Shown: piece after piece, positions 1-12,719 of the stretch
Layout: each line of letters starts with the position of its first letter
Position numbering within the stretch: the first letter of the stretch is position 1
NCBI GenBank assembly: GCA_017654935.2
Contig: CM065680.1
Coordinates: 44,280,084-44,344,083 of the forward strand
Reading direction: 5' to 3'
DNA length: 64,000 nucleotides
Source of the DNA: Phymorhynchus buccinoides
Lineage: Eukaryota > Mollusca > Gastropoda > Neogastropoda > Raphitomidae
The notes under the pieces: generated by a model
Seen by the model: only the letters and a program-made list of their open reading frames with translations
Databases searched by the model: none
Told to the model about the DNA's origin: nothing
Position numbers and translations under genes: made by a program

Positions 1-113
1 GTTTCGCCGTGTTTTCCCTCTTATAGCTGGTAAGAAATCTTGTTTTGACCAGGTTTGACTCCCATACAAATGCTCCCAAATTGAAAACGAAACATCATTT
101 TAAAGAGCAGCCT
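1..113 (-). repeat. Partial copy of a foldback/MITE repeat
   Basis: This stretch matches the reverse complement of 18752-18863. Shared words include CTCTTATAGCTGG, TTTTGACCA and CTCCCATACAAA, ending in AAAGAGCAGCC. It relates to the MITE family whose full copies start with TTAAAGACCC (1846-1968, 63027-63150). The copy is cut by the window start. I see no coding capacity. Confidence 0.5.
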
Positions 114-275
114 TAATTTGAAGTTAGGGGCATCTGTATGTGGGTCACAGCTACCCAGAAAAACAAGGGACTTAATCGTGGTGGGTCAGTGTGTCTTAAA
201 AATATGACTTTGCATTCCCATCAAACATTAGCCTCATATCTGAACCATAGTTTTCATATCATATCATTATCGGCA

Positions 276-390
276 AATGTTAAGATCAGCTCCCTCCAGC
301 TGTTCCCGCGTGTCTCAGCTTAACAAAAAAGGTAATGAATGGTGGGCCAAACTTCACCCTGGAACAGCGGAGGGAGCTGATCTTAACATT
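276..390. repeat. Small foldback (hairpin) element
   Basis: Arms at about 276-306 and 361-390 are inverted repeats, reading TTAAGATCAGCTCCCTCC on the left and its reverse complement on the right. A loop of about 54 bp separates them. The word TAGCCTCAT occurs on both sides (about 230 and 392), which may be a target duplication. No coding potential is seen. Confidence 0.55.
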
Positions 391-651
391 ATAGCCTCAT
401 TATCATATCAGTTTAGGCTCTGTAGGCTTTTTATTTTTTAAAGCCTTTTGCCCTCAGGATATTTTTCATAATTATGTAGTATAAATTTAAAGTTTATGAG
501 TGACGACGGCATGGCACCCTGGCGTGGCTTAAGTATAAAACAACGGGACTCATACACGAGTAACTAATTAAGAGAACGTGAAAGAGGTCAAGCGTGGAGG
601 GCTGCAGCACAAACTGCTAATAGATGGACTTTTCAACTTTACTAGGTGATG

Positions 652-778
652 AGAATTAGCCTCGGACGGTAATGTCAGTCCACGTGACTTTGATGACCGT
701 CATGTCACAGAAGGTCATGGAATTAGCCTCGGACGGTAATGTCAGGTGACTTTGATGGTCATGTCACAGAAGGTCATG
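652..778. repeat. Two-copy tandem duplication
   Basis: Two adjacent units start with GAATTAGCCTCGGACGG and end with CACAGAAGGTCATGG. The second is about 9 bp shorter, through loss of short segments around the GTGACTTTGATG words. It lies just upstream of a long pyrimidine microsatellite. Confidence 0.65.
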
Positions 779-982
779 GGGTGGGGTGGGGTGAGGGGGA
801 AGTAAAGGGCCCGGGGTGAGGGATCAGGTGGGCCAAATACTGTGATAGGATAGATAGGTCGGAGATAACATTGAGAATGAGGCTTTATACTGAAAATTAT
901 CTTCCCCTGATTCGTCACTAGGTGGCGCTTGCAAGTAGGCCCTAAAGGCCGCACGGCCTAGGCATTCATTGTTGCTAGGTGT

Positions 983-1102
983 ACTCTCTCGATCTCATGT
1001 CTCTCTCCCTCCTTCTCTCTCTCCCCTCCTTCTCTCTCTCTCCCCTCCTTCTCTCTCTTTCCCCTCCTTCTCTCTCTCCCCTCTTTCTCTCTCTCTATCC
1101 CT

Positions 1103-1161
<59 letters not shown>

Positions 1162-1277
1162 TCTCTCTCTCTGTCTCTCTCCCTCCTTCTCTCTCTCTCT
1201 CTTTTTCTATCTATCTCTGTCTCTCTCTCCCTCTCTCTGTCTCTCTCCCTCCTTCTCTCTCTCTCTCTCTCCCTCTA

Positions 1278-1314
<37 letters not shown>

Positions 1315-1341
1315 CCTCCTTCTCTCTCTCTCTCTCTCCCT

Positions 1342-1414
<73 letters not shown>

Positions 1415-1459
1415 TGTCTGTCTCTCCCTCTTCTCTCTCTCTCTCTCTTTTTCTATCTA

Positions 1460-1497
<38 letters not shown>

Positions 1498-1516
1498 TCT
1501 CATTCTCTCTCTCTCT

Positions 1517-1577
<61 letters not shown>

Positions 1578-1685
1578 CCTTCTCTCTCTCTCTATCTCTC
1601 TCCTTCTCTCTCTCTCTGTCTCTCTCCCTCCTTCTCTCTCTTTTTCTATCTATCTCCGTCTCTCTCTCCCTCTGTCTGTCTCTCT

Positions 1686-1727
<42 letters not shown>

Positions 1728-1730
1728 TCA
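983..1730. repeat. Long imperfect (CT)n microsatellite
   Basis: About 750 bp of nearly pure CT dinucleotide is interrupted by CCCTCCTT, TTTTTCTATCTATCT and GTCTGTCT variants. The long serine/leucine ORFs read across it are artefacts of the repeat. The variants recur in blocks, so the array probably grew by repeated block duplication. Confidence 0.95.
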
Positions 1731-1845
1731 AGTGAACAGAGGGCCTCACGTGAAAGCGCCACCTACATAAAGGTATCGCCCTTGGGCAACACGAAGAAGC
1801 AGTATAAAGCCTCATTGAGGTGAGGGCATAATAGACTTGCTGTTA

Positions 1846-1968
1846 TTAAAGACCCCCATGTCACGTGTCACATTCCCTCTTATGCTACTGAGGAAGATGT
1901 CTTACCATCTATAAGAGGGAAAACACGTGAAACCCTTGATTTTGACACGTGACGTGGTGGGTCTTTAA
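1846..1968. mobile_element. 123-bp MITE, TTAA-flanked, TIR starts AGACCC
   Basis: Both ends are TTAA, the left followed by AGACCCCCATGTCACGTGTC and the right preceded by the complementary GACACGTGACGTGGTGGGTC. Internal inverted words (CCCTCTTATG and CTATAAGAGGG) make the whole element fold back. A sister copy lies at 63027-63150 and relatives at 1-113 and 18752-18883. TTAA targets are typical of piggyBac-like and Kolobok transposons; which one mobilised this family is not shown. Confidence 0.7.
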
Positions 1969-2070
1969 CGCAGAGGGGGTGGGGGGGATCAGGAGGCATG
2001 TTCTGCTTTTTGACACTGGTTGTGCTTGCTTCTGTTTGAGTGGTGAAGTGTATGTGTGTACATATGATCT

Positions 2071-2736
<666 letters not shown>

Positions 2737-2737
<1 letters not shown>

Positions 2738-3821
2738 GAGACAACGATTATAACTAAAGAAACTGGATTGAACCGGTTACCACCTACTACAGAAGCCTTT
2801 GTTTTGCAAGGTCGAAAGCCCCGAGCCTATAAAAGATGTCTTCGTCCATTATAGGCCTACTGGTAAACCAAGTCATCTATGTGGCTTGGTCCTGTTGTAT
2901 GTGGGGAGCTTCTTTTGTGTCTCAGAAAGAGGAGCAACACTCAACGTGCATACGTTTAGATGCAATCTATAGCGACTTAGTAGTTTTCTGGTAAGTTCGT
3001 TAAAAAAAAGTGTAAGACTCTATATCTGTCTGTCTCAAAACACACACATGCGCGCTAAAATGTGTTTACTTTGTTATGACTTTCTTTATGTTGGTTGTTT
3101 CGTCTCTTGCGGGCGTATGTGCGTATTTATTTTGTTATGACTTCCTTGATGTTGTTTCACAATATTAGATCAGATCAGATCAGATGGTATGGACAATTAA
3201 GGTTGAATAGCCGTTAGCCGGTTTTTAAAGTCCCATCGTTTTATGCGGTTTTAATGCTACATCAAGGTCTATCGATTGCTCAGGGTTGTTGTTTTGTAAT
3301 GAAAATTAATCGTCAGTCATATAATAAGTCTTTATAAGTTTCCCACTTGTCTAGTAGCTTAATTTTTGAAAGAGTTAATGTTTAGTGCCCTTTTCATATT
3401 AGTAGGTAATTTGTTCAATAGGGGTGCCACTCAGTTACTGAAAGAAAATGTCCTCCTAACAATGTTCAATCAATATTTTGTTAGTACTATTTCTTGTTTT
3501 GTCATATCTCTTTGTATATAGGCCTAGTCTGTAAATTTGTTTTCGCCCTGATTGGAAGCTTGAAACTCATGCAAATGCTCCAGAGGTTTCATATTTGTAT
3601 ACACTTGTAGAGATCAAAATGCATAAATTGTTGATGTTAAAAGAAAATTATCATAAGCACATGTTTTTGGTGTGTTTTTTAAACAGTTCTTACACAAGTC
3701 ATTGGGAGTTGGCTTACTCTATCAGTACCCTTTGTGAAATAGACATAGTTTGCTCTCTCTGTCTCTCTCTCTCTCTCGCGCGCGCGCGTGTGTGTGTAAA
3801 ATATGTGCTATATTATGTTAA
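2737..3821. other. Non-coding stretch with retroelement-tail-like words
   Basis: I see no gene. About 3165-3185 holds tandem GATCA units, like the short-repeat tails of CR1-like relics at 26147 and 33919. About 3320-3470 resembles degenerate 3' retroelement sequence. A short CT then GC/GT microsatellite lies at 3752-3798 just before the L2-like element. Confidence 0.4.
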
Positions 3822-6800
3822 GTGCTCAATTCATTTTCTGCTAGAGTAAACGCCCAATCTGTTGGCCCAAATTGTAGACAGAAAAGAGCTGGCATCACTT
3901 CCTTCATCACCGACAATGACATTGACCTACTGTTTGTGGTAGAGACATGGCTCAAACCGCAAGGGGATGAAGCCGTTTGTGCAGATTTGACCCCTGAGGG
4001 TTATGCCATCAAGTTTCTGCCACGCCTCTCTCGTCGTGGTGGCGGTGGTATCGCTGTTATCTACAGAGACACCCTCACCCCCCACCTCACCTTCAACTCT
4101 ACCTTCCCGTTCGACCATTCTTCCTTCGAACTGTTCCAAGTCTCGCTGACCTCCATAGTGTGTTGCATTTTATGTGTGTGTGTCGTCCTTGGCCCACGTC
4201 TGTAAATAAACTGACTGAAACTTTGTTTTTTGAACAATTCCCTTGTCTGCTTGACCATTGTAACACGCTTCATGGAAACCTGTGTCTGTTAGGGGATTTT
4301 AATTTTCATGTTGACTCTCCCACTGATCGTAGCTCTATTAAGTTTTTAGAAGTGTTAGATATGTACAATCTTCATCAATCTGTGTCCGGACCCACTCACA
4401 AACATGGCCACACTCTGGACTTGGTGATAGAAAGGCCCAGTGATGGAGTTCACCGATCCTCAGAGGTCAATCATGACCTCGAGTCTGACCATGTTTGTGT
4501 TGTGAGTTTGTTTGACATAGAGCTCCCTGTCCACAAACACGTGTACCGCAGCGTCAGAAATATCCGCGCAATCGACAGAACTGTTTTCGGAAATGATATC
4601 AAAGTAGAATTATCTAAGTACACATCTAGTTCTTGTACTGCCGCTGAGTACGATAGTGCCCTTCGGTCAGTATTGGACAAACATGCTCCTGTTTCTTCAC
4701 GCAAAGTTTCTTCTAGCAGAGAATCAAGTCCTTGGTTTAGTGTGATGCCTAACGAAATAAAAGAAGCAAAGAAAAAACGAAGACAGGCCCAAGCACAATC
4801 AGATTCTTCAGGGCTCACTGTACATAAACAAATATATAATAAAGCTAAAAATTGTTGTGACTTTCTTGACAGATCAGGCAAAAACGATGTACTACAGTAC
4901 CAAAATTGCAGCGGCAAGATCTAGTAAAGAACTGTATTCTATTACAAACAAACTGTGTGCAAGGGTTAAACCTACCAAACTTCCGACTGTTTACCCCCCA
5001 CCATCATTGCCATGTGTGTTTTCTGATTTCTTTCATTCCAAAATTGAGAACATTAGGAAAGAGCTTGACTTGCAGCCCACTGTTTCACACCCCCTAGGCA
5101 AAGATTTTGTAGGCTCCCCTCTTGTTGCTTTTTCGCCTGTGTCTGAGAAAGATGTCTTTGATGTTTTGAAAAGATCTGCCCCCAAGACGTGTGACCTTGA
5201 CCCTTTACCAACCCCTTTGTTGTATGAATGTCTTGATGTTGTTGTGCCTGTCATGACTCAGATCATAAACGACTCTTTACTGAGTGGTGTTTTCCCTGAC
5301 CTGTACAAAACTGCTCTTGTTAAACCCTTGATAAAGAAGCCTACCATGGATCATAATGACTTGAAAAGTTATCGGCCTGTGTCCAACTTAGCGTTTGTCT
5401 CCAAAATAATCGAGAAAATTGTCCTTGCACAATTGTCTAACCATCTGTCAGCAAACAATTTGTTCAACCCCCTCCAGTCTGCCTATCGACCTGCTCACAG
5501 CACTGAAACGGCTCTGACTAAAGTTCTTAACGATCTCCTCTTAGCTCTTGACAATGGAAAAGTGTCAGTCTTGACTCTCCTAGATCTGTCGGCAGCATTT
5601 GATACAATAGATCACACCATTCTTCTATCCCGGCTGGAACGTGTTTTTGGAATCCATTCTACAGTTCTACAGTGGTTCTCCTCATATCTAACAAATCGCT
5701 TTCAGACTGTCTTGATCAACAACTGCAGTTCAGATCCGAAGTTAATTTCTTGTGGTGTACCTCAGGGATCTGTAGTGGGGCCAGTTCTCTTTGTCCTGTA
5801 CACTGCTCCTCTCTCTGATGTTTTTGCTAGTCACTCTGTTATTGACCATTCCTTTGCTGATGATACCCAGCTTCAAAAATCGGCGGAACCTACCCAACTT
5901 GACAGCGCTATTCAGTCTATGGAATCCTGCCTTCATGATGTCAAATCCTGGATGACATGCAACAAATTAAAACTTAATGATGACAAAACGGAAGCTCTGA
6001 TTGTTTCCTCTCAGCGTATGTCTGCAACGATATCTCTTCCAGAAACTCTTACAGTTGGCAATGCTTGTGTTCAGTTTTCTAAGTCAGCAAAGAATCTCGG
6101 AGTTACCCCCTGTACAGTCTTTGGTTACCCTCGATTCAAATCTTACAATGCATAAACAGGTTATTAATCTCATACGTTCCATCAATTATGAGCTCAGACG
6201 AATCAGTGCTGTTCGACACTTTCTGTCTGTTGCAGCCACGAAAACTCTTATTTCTGCCTTTATTCTTTCCCGCATTGACTATTGCAACTCTCTTCTCTGT
6301 GGCTGTCCTAAGTATCTCCTGCAACGTGTTCAAAAACTGCAAAACAGTGCAGCACGCCTCACTCTCAAGATTCCACGTTCTGATCATATAACACCTCATC
6401 TTCGTAACTTGCACTGGCTTCCAGTAGAGGCTAGAATCAAGTATAAAATAGCTTGCCTTTGTTTCGGTGCTGTTCACTCCTCTGGTCCCGTCTATCTCTC
6501 CGAACTAGTAACTGTCTACTTACCTGCTCGCTCCCTACGTTCTTCCTCTGACTGCTGCACACTCAAGGTTCCTCGGGTCCACACGAAATCGTTTGGTGAA
6601 CGATCTTTCTACTATTTAGCACCTCACTTATGGAATTCCCTCCCACAACATGTCCGCTCATCTGACTCTATTTCCGCCTTTCGCTCTGCCCTTAAAACTC
6701 ACTTGTTTCGGACATATTATGATTGATTAGTGTTTGTGTGTGAGGTGTGTGTGTGTGTGTGTGGGGGGGGGGGGGTCCGTTTTATTGCAGAAATCTTGTA

Positions 6801-7093
6801 AAAAATGTATTTACAATTATTTTATTATTCGTATTTTGTATGTAGAATGTCTACGTCTTGTAAACTTTAAATGCTTGTAAATGAGGTAGAAGGGTATTTT
6901 TGTTTTTGCAACATTTGTCTATTATAATTAGTCATGTAATTGGTATGTCGATGGCAGTATGATTTTATTTCAAGTTGCAGTATTGTATTCAAACTTGATT
7001 GGGAATGTGGATGTGGTCTCTATGTTTCTTCTTAGAATGTTCATGTTGTAACTATTTTACTCTTGTATAATTAATTGTGTGCGAGTGCGCATG

Positions 7094-7185
<92 letters not shown>

Positions 7186-7350
7186 TAAGGAAGTAAGAGA
7201 ACGTTGTGTGTAAGCATCGTGCTTATTTTACTTTCTAATGATTAATTATTTGTTTGCCTTTAATGTTCTTGTTATCAATGCAAAGCGCACTGAGCTCATA
7301 TGAGAAAGAGCGCTATATAAATTCCCATTATTATTATTATTATTATTATT
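3822..7350 (+). mobile_element. Nearly full-length L2/CR1-like non-LTR retrotransposon
   Basis: The element encodes an apurinic-type endonuclease followed by a reverse transcriptase. Its 3' UTR ends in GAGCGCTATATAAATTCCC and an (ATT)n tail, the usual 3' end of L2/CR1-type elements. The 3' UTR holds a poly-G run (6761) and a long GT microsatellite (about 7095-7183). A second copy of its 3' end lies at 43262-45105. The 5' boundary is only approximate: it is set by the first endonuclease residues, and no target duplication was identified. Frameshifts make this copy inactive. Confidence 0.85.
3840..6726 (+). pseudogene. ORF2 relic: endonuclease plus reverse transcriptase
   Basis: The polyprotein is split over several frames. 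The endonuclease N-terminus (about 3846-4160) shows NAQSV, DLLFVVETWL and GGGIAVIYR. After a frame change near 4160 come LLGDFNFHVD and ESDHVCVVS (to 4920). The reverse transcriptase runs from about 4857 to 6110 in a third frame, with motif A LLDLSAAFDTIDH, motif B GVPQGSVVGPVLF and catalytic SFADDTQL. A further frame change near 6105 leads to the C-terminal domain, with HLRNLHWLPVEARIKYK and APHLWNSLP, ending at a TGA near 6726. Domain order and motifs are those of single-ORF L2/CR1 elements. At least three frameshifts disable the gene. Confidence 0.9.
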
Positions 7351-7426
7351 AAACTGGAAGCGAATGACCCAAATTTATATAAGTCAAAGAATGTTTTTAC
7401 AAAGATGAACAGATGACGAAGTAATG

Positions 7427-7606
7427 CATGTGCATGGTACAGTTCATGTGCATGGTACAGTTCATGTGCATGGTACAGTTCATGTGCATGGTACAGTTCA
7501 TGTGCATGGTACAGTTCATGTGCATGGTACAGTTCATGTGCATGGTACAGTTCATGTGCATGGTACAGTTCATGTACATGGTACAGTTCATGTACATGGT
7601 ACAGTT
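7427..7606. repeat. 18-bp minisatellite, ten copies
   Basis: Ten head-to-tail copies of CATGTGCATGGTACAGTT occur, the last two reading CATGTACATGG. Because 18 is a multiple of three, every frame stays open and gives repeated peptides such as HELYHA on the - strand. I treat these as artefacts. The copies are almost identical, so the array is young or homogenised. Confidence 0.95.
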
Positions 7607-8067
7607 CTTGTTCCCTAAATTGTGATGCGTGATTCTGCATTCATGGTGAACATTTAAATGGTTTGAGTTAAAACAATATGAATGATGTTATGCTTATTAT
7701 GTGATTACTATGAAACTCCGGATGACATGTTACTCGGGCTCTTGGAAATTAACCCAATAAGTATTCTGCCGAAGCATATCTATATCGGTGTTTGCATGGC
7801 CCTGTTGCTTTCCTAAATAGATGTAGGTTAACTTTTTTTATATACGTTTTTGTGTATATAGGATTGTTTTCAGAGTTTTAAAAGCTGTCATTATTTATAA
7901 CATGCATGGGTGAAAGCAAAACACTCTCAATCCTGAAATGACACGTTTCAATGTTCTCTGAATCTTCCAAATCCTGAAGTGGTGACCACATGAAAAATAA
8001 TTTCCAATGCGTGTGTGTGCTGGATAGTGAGTGTGTGTGCGTGCGTATGTGTGCGTGCGTGTGTGCG

Positions 8068-8100
<33 letters not shown>

Positions 8101-8618
8101 TAGAATTGCCTGTCTTATGGTCTTGTTTTAATATGCCATCAAAGTTGGCAGAAATGGTTGGTTTTATAAGATCGTGGATCTAGATGACACGATGGCCAAT
8201 CATGAAGACTTTCTATCAGCTTTTTCAATCCTGATTTCAGGATCACCCTTGAAGTACTAACATCCAGACCACTATGCATTTTGTTCTGAGCAGAACTCTG
8301 CAATGAAGAAAATAGCTTCGTTTCATCAAATTCGAATTCATTGGCCAATAACTGAATAAGGGAGTAGAAAACTGAACATTATTGGAGATTGGGCCTATAA
8401 CGTTAGAACAACGACTAAACTCACCAAAAGGAAAACGAAAACTTCATTAGTTGTTGTCTTCTATAATTTAGACTATATACTTCTGCCAAGACAAATAATG
8501 TTCAGAACAACTATGACTTGATTATACAATCTTTTCTGCGTGTCTGACAGGTGCAGCAGAAATCGTTGAAATCCCCTTCACTAACTAAAGAAGGAACATC
8601 TCTTCAGAAACTCGTCAC
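7607..8618. other. Gap upstream of MIOX
   Basis: No gene is seen. A GT/GTGC microsatellite occupies about 8015-8100. An AG preceded by TGTCTGAC at 8541-8550 could be the acceptor of an intron in the MIOX 5' UTR. Promoter elements are not evident. Confidence 0.4.
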
Positions 8619-8657
8619 TTGACCTCAGGACTCCTTAAAACTCCCCGGCCCATCACC

Positions 8658-9515
8658 ATGTCAGCAGCGGAAGTGACCCAGCCCCTCGTCCTCACCGACC
8701 CTTCCGAGTTCCGGCCCGAGGTGAGGGACGCCAGCAAATTCCGCGACTTTCGCATCCACAACGTTCCCGAGCACGTGGTGCACACCTACGACCTGATGCA
8801 CACCAACCAGACCCTGGACTTCGTCAAGGGCCGCATGGAGTTCTGGGGCCGGCTGGACCACGGCCAGCTCAGCATCATGGAGGCCCTGGAGAAGCTGAAC
8901 GACCTGGTGGATGAGAGCGACCCCGACATCGACCTGCCCAACGCCTACCACGGCTACCAAACGGCTGAAGGCATCCGCAAGAACCACCCGGACAAGGAGT
9001 GGCTGCAGGTGGCGGGCCTGATCCACGACGTGGGTAAGCTGATGGCGCTGTGGGGAGAGCCCCAGTGGTGCGTGGTGGGAGACACCTTCCCCGTGGGCTG
9101 CCGCCCGGACCCCAGCATCGTGTTCGGCGTGGAGAGCTTCTCCAAGAACCCGGACATGAAGGACCCAAAGCTGAACACCCGCCTAGGCATCTACAACGAG
9201 AACTGCGGTCTGGACAACGTGTACATGTCCTGGGGCCACGACGAGTACCTCTACCGGGTCCTGAAGGCCAACACCCACAGTCTGCCCGAGGAAGCGCTCT
9301 ACATCATCCGCTTCCACTCTTTCTACCCCTGGCACACGTCCAACGCCTACAACTACCTCTGCAACAACAAGGACCTGGAGATGCTCAAATGGGTCAGGGA
9401 GTTCAACCAGTTCGACCTGTACACCAAGGCCCCAGACCTGCCCGACATCGACAGCCTCCGCGAATACTACGAAGGACTTCTGAAGAAGTATGTGCCCGGG
9501 AAACTTCGATGGTAG
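8658..9515 (+). CDS. MIOX: Inositol oxygenase (myo-inositol to D-glucuronate)
   Basis: The enzyme uses a di-iron centre and O2 to cleave myo-inositol to D-glucuronate, the first step of inositol catabolism in the cytosol. From the ATG at 8658 the protein is 285 residues, the same length as human MIOX. All six known iron ligands fall at the canonical positions: His98 (NAYHGY), His123-Asp124 (GLIHDVGK), His194 (SWGHDEY), His220 (RFHSFYPW) and Asp253 (NQFD). The C-terminus KYVPGKLRW is also typical. An in-frame ATG at 8619 would add 13 residues but breaks the family length. The ORF has no intron, unlike the multi-exon vertebrate gene, and is visibly richer in G and C than its surroundings. It could be a functional retrocopy or an ancestral gene that lost introns. 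Confidence 0.97.
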   Translation: MSAAEVTQPLVLTDPSEFRPEVRDASKFRDFRIHNVPEHVVHTYDLMHTNQTLDFVKGRMEFWGRLDHGQLSIMEALEKLNDLVDESDPDIDLPNAYHGYQTAEGIRKNHPDKEWLQVAGLIHDVGKLMALWGEPQWCVVGDTFPVGCRPDPSIVFGVESFSKNPDMKDPKLNTRLGIYNENCGLDNVYMSWGHDEYLYRVLKANTHSLPEEALYIIRFHSFYPWHTSNAYNYLCNNKDLEMLKWVREFNQFDLYTKAPDLPDIDSLREYYEGLLKKYVPGKLRW

Positions 9516-10077
9516 ACAGGCCTGCACAGCACAGATCCCTACTCTAGTGAAGTTTGGGACAGAAGACATACATTAGCATTTCACAAAACCACACAAATGC
9601 ATCTAGACTCAGTATCAACAAGAAACATTATTCTTGCATACCAACTATAGGATATATAATACTAAGAGCTTGTATGAGTTCCCTGGGAAGACTAGGGCCT
9701 ACTGAATGATAACGTAATAAGAACTGGCTCTAATTACCTTTGATCTGAATCACCAATGCTGCTGTACATTTATGATTGTCTTTTTTTTCTAAGTTTTGAA
9801 GATAGGGAATCGGTTTGAGAAAACAATCTCACATTACGAATGCACGCATTTAAAATGAGTCAATAGGGTTTTGCGAAGGATAAGTGCATGTTTGTATTGT
9901 TGTGTAAGTTGCCATATTATTATTAGACTATTATTAGTTATGAATTAAATGTTGGTGTGTTTTAGCACCCTGAGCACACGTGTCTTTGTGTAATTGTTTG
10001 CTGGTTCAGTTAAGAATACAATAACATGTATTTATGAATGTGTACACGAATGTGTGTGAGTGCACGCATGTGTGCTC
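9516..10077. other. 3' flank of MIOX
   Basis: AT-rich sequence follows the MIOX stop. No AATAAA close to the stop and no long poly(A) tract were seen; AATTAAA at about 9943 is the nearest signal-like word. No other coding potential is seen. Confidence 0.4.
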
Positions 10078-10079
10078 AC

Positions 10080-10149
<70 letters not shown>

Positions 10150-10242
10150 TAATCCTGGATAAGTCACGACCAGATGCGAGGTAAAAAGGGAGATAATTCG
10201 AGCAGTACTTTTCTACCTATAGTGTAATGTCAACTTTATCAA
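10078..10242. repeat. (GT)n(GA)n microsatellite with 90-bp tail, copy 1
   Basis: A GT array runs into a short GA array. Then comes a ~90-bp unique sequence containing AGTCACGACCAGATGCGAGG and ending CAACTTTATCAA. This sequence recurs almost unchanged at 11118-11207. Confidence 0.85.
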
Positions 10243-11010
10243 TTCAATTCAAACAATTTTAATGACTAGGCCTTCTGCCCGTATCATAGGGAGGCTGGGG
10301 GAGGGGGTTACAAAGACACATGACATTTGTACCGAAAACTAGAAAATAACACAAATTCTTGTGGATTTAAACATTTCAGCAAAAATAAACAAATTAGTAA
10401 GTAAATAAATGAACAGATATAAATAAATAGGTAAATTAAAGAGAAAAACAACAACAAATAATCCAATATGATATTGAGTTGATGAAACAGATGGTTAAAC
10501 AATTAGCCAGAACAAGTCGATTACAAATATACCAAACTATTAAACTATCAAACAACCAATCATCCATTATTAATTAATAAATAATCAAGTAAGCAGTCCC
10601 ACATCAATCATCCACCGATAATTAATAAATGCACCAAACTAATTCAACAAACCACCATTAATCAACAAATTTACCAGATAAACCATCAACAGAGTGGTCA
10701 ATAATTCTATCAACCAAGCGGTCAAAAGCAAGCATCTGATTAGAGATACAAGGTGATACTATGCATAGACACTCAATTTTGTAAAGGTAGGTAATGTGAA
10801 AGAGCATTAATGACTCAACACAAACTATATCGGTAACTCAACTTGAATCAACATACACAGCACTGTATCATAGAGGGTTAGCATTGAGCAAATTGTCATT
10901 CAAAGATATGTAAAGGAAGGATGATAAATACAAAGAATGCATACATACGAAATATGCTCAGAATGCGGTATTTACTACGTTTTGATCAACTAAAACGAGA
11001 TATTCTATAC
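10243..11010. other. A-rich degenerate stretch
   Basis: The sequence is dominated by AATAAAT, AATCAACCA and ACCAATCAT-like words (about 10380-10730), suggesting an old degenerate low-complexity array. No gene is seen. Confidence 0.4.
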
Positions 11011-11370
<360 letters not shown>

Positions 11371-12267
11371 GGGGTAAACCTTAATATAGGCGCTAGACCT
11401 ATATATGAATGATAACCTCAATCATATTGAACTTTAATAATTTTGATCTAGCTTGACATCCAATTTACAAGCTTGCCGAATTTCAGTTGTTTTTAATTTA
11501 AATCTTCAGTTAAATTCTCAGCTAAAATCTTTCTGTCAGCGTAAACACTTTTTAAAAACACCACTTACACAACTCAAATATTTGAATGACATTCCAACTC
11601 CAAAAGTTAATGGAAAGTTCTTCAGGTGATGCTCTAACCAATAAATAGATTTAAGAAAAGACTGTTTCTTGCTTTATATAAAAAAAATATATATAGCATA
11701 GTAACAATCACATACACACACACACTTTTCCGTAGATGTGAAACAAGCATCATTCTATCACATTGCTCTGCTATTATATAGAGCAATACATACTCTGATA
11801 CAGAATTCTTCATGCCAAATTTCCCTAACTGTGAGGGTTCCCGGTTGTGCCTCAAATCATGCTTTTGTACAGGACTTGGCCAGCAGGGCTATAACTTGTT
11901 TTGTAGTGGAGAAGCCTTGCCCAGGGTACATCTCCTAAGGGATTTGAGGACATTGGGGAAGGTCCCCCAAAGCCAACCAATCCCATTGGCAGCAGCACTA
12001 GAGCCAGTGCACATGCCCCTAGATAGAGAGTCATAGTCTTCAACGAAAGATTAAGCTGCACCATATTATCCAGCATCCAGTAAAAAATCTCAGCTCTCTG
12101 GCTCTTTCTACAGGCTAATGTCAACCAGGGAAAATTCACATTATTTCTCGTTATGACATAACTTCCCAGTTATAACATCCTGTTTCTGTTTAAAGGCTGA
12201 AAAATCTATACATGTATTGTGTGTGGGGAAAACATTGGAAATAAATCTCTTTTAATCAATCACTATT
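11371..12267. other. No gene recognised
   Basis: Short ORFs on both strands at 11634-12139 show no family I recognise, lack splice-consistent neighbours and overlap each other antisense. I do not call a gene here. Confidence 0.35.
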
Positions 12268-12719
12268 TAAGGTAAAGATGCCCCCACCCCCCTCCTCCAT
12301 TTCTCGGTTGTTTCCATTTTCCCCATTTTCCTGTTCTTGCCTTTCTTACTGCAGATTGAGTACTTTCATCCTCTATCGTTTTGCTATGGTTTCTATTAAC
12401 ACTAATTTTCATCCATTTACATAATGTAAACACATGCATTCAATAATAGTAGAAGATAAAGGCAAGACAGAAAACGCAAAATGAACCAGGACTGTGACAA
12501 ATGCCATGGTGTACTGCACTACATAGGGGGGGGGGGGGGGGGGGGGGGTCTTATTAGATCATGGCCTTTATCATGACTGTGATTAATTATTCAACAAAAA
12601 TAATTAGCTGAAAAAGGTTAATAAAATACAGCTTTATGTTTGGTAAGAAAGGTTAAAAAAACAAAATGGAAACAACTGAGAAATGTAGGTAGGGGGGTGG
12701 CACATCTTGACCTTTACCC
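12268..12719. mobile_element. Foldback MITE with GGTAAAG termini
   Basis: The left end carries GGTAAAGATGCCCCCACCCC and later TTGTTTCCATTTT and GCCTTTCTTAC. The right end carries the complements GTAAGAAAGG, AAAATGGAAACAA and GGTGGCACATCTTGACC. The inverted arms are about 100 bp. The interior holds a ~23-bp poly-G tract (about 12526-12548). Related copies are at 14808-15112 and 27353-27552. Confidence 0.65.

Noticed and set aside
969..1823. Long serine/leucine ORFs (about 260-284 codons)
   Set aside because: They are translations of the (CT)n microsatellite and occur in more than one frame.
7424..7606. CRISPR-like repeat array
   Set aside because: There are no unique spacers between units; it is a simple head-to-tail minisatellite in animal DNA.
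7296..7640. Repeat protein with HELYHA units
   Set aside because: An 18-bp minisatellite keeps all frames open; both strands give equally long repeated peptides.
8661..9569. Antisense and alternative-frame ORFs over MIOX
   Set aside because: They are open because of the GC-rich codon bias of MIOX; no family is recognised.
11634..12139. Small gene on either strand
   Set aside because: Overlapping ORFs on opposite strands with no recognisable domain, splice context or similarity.
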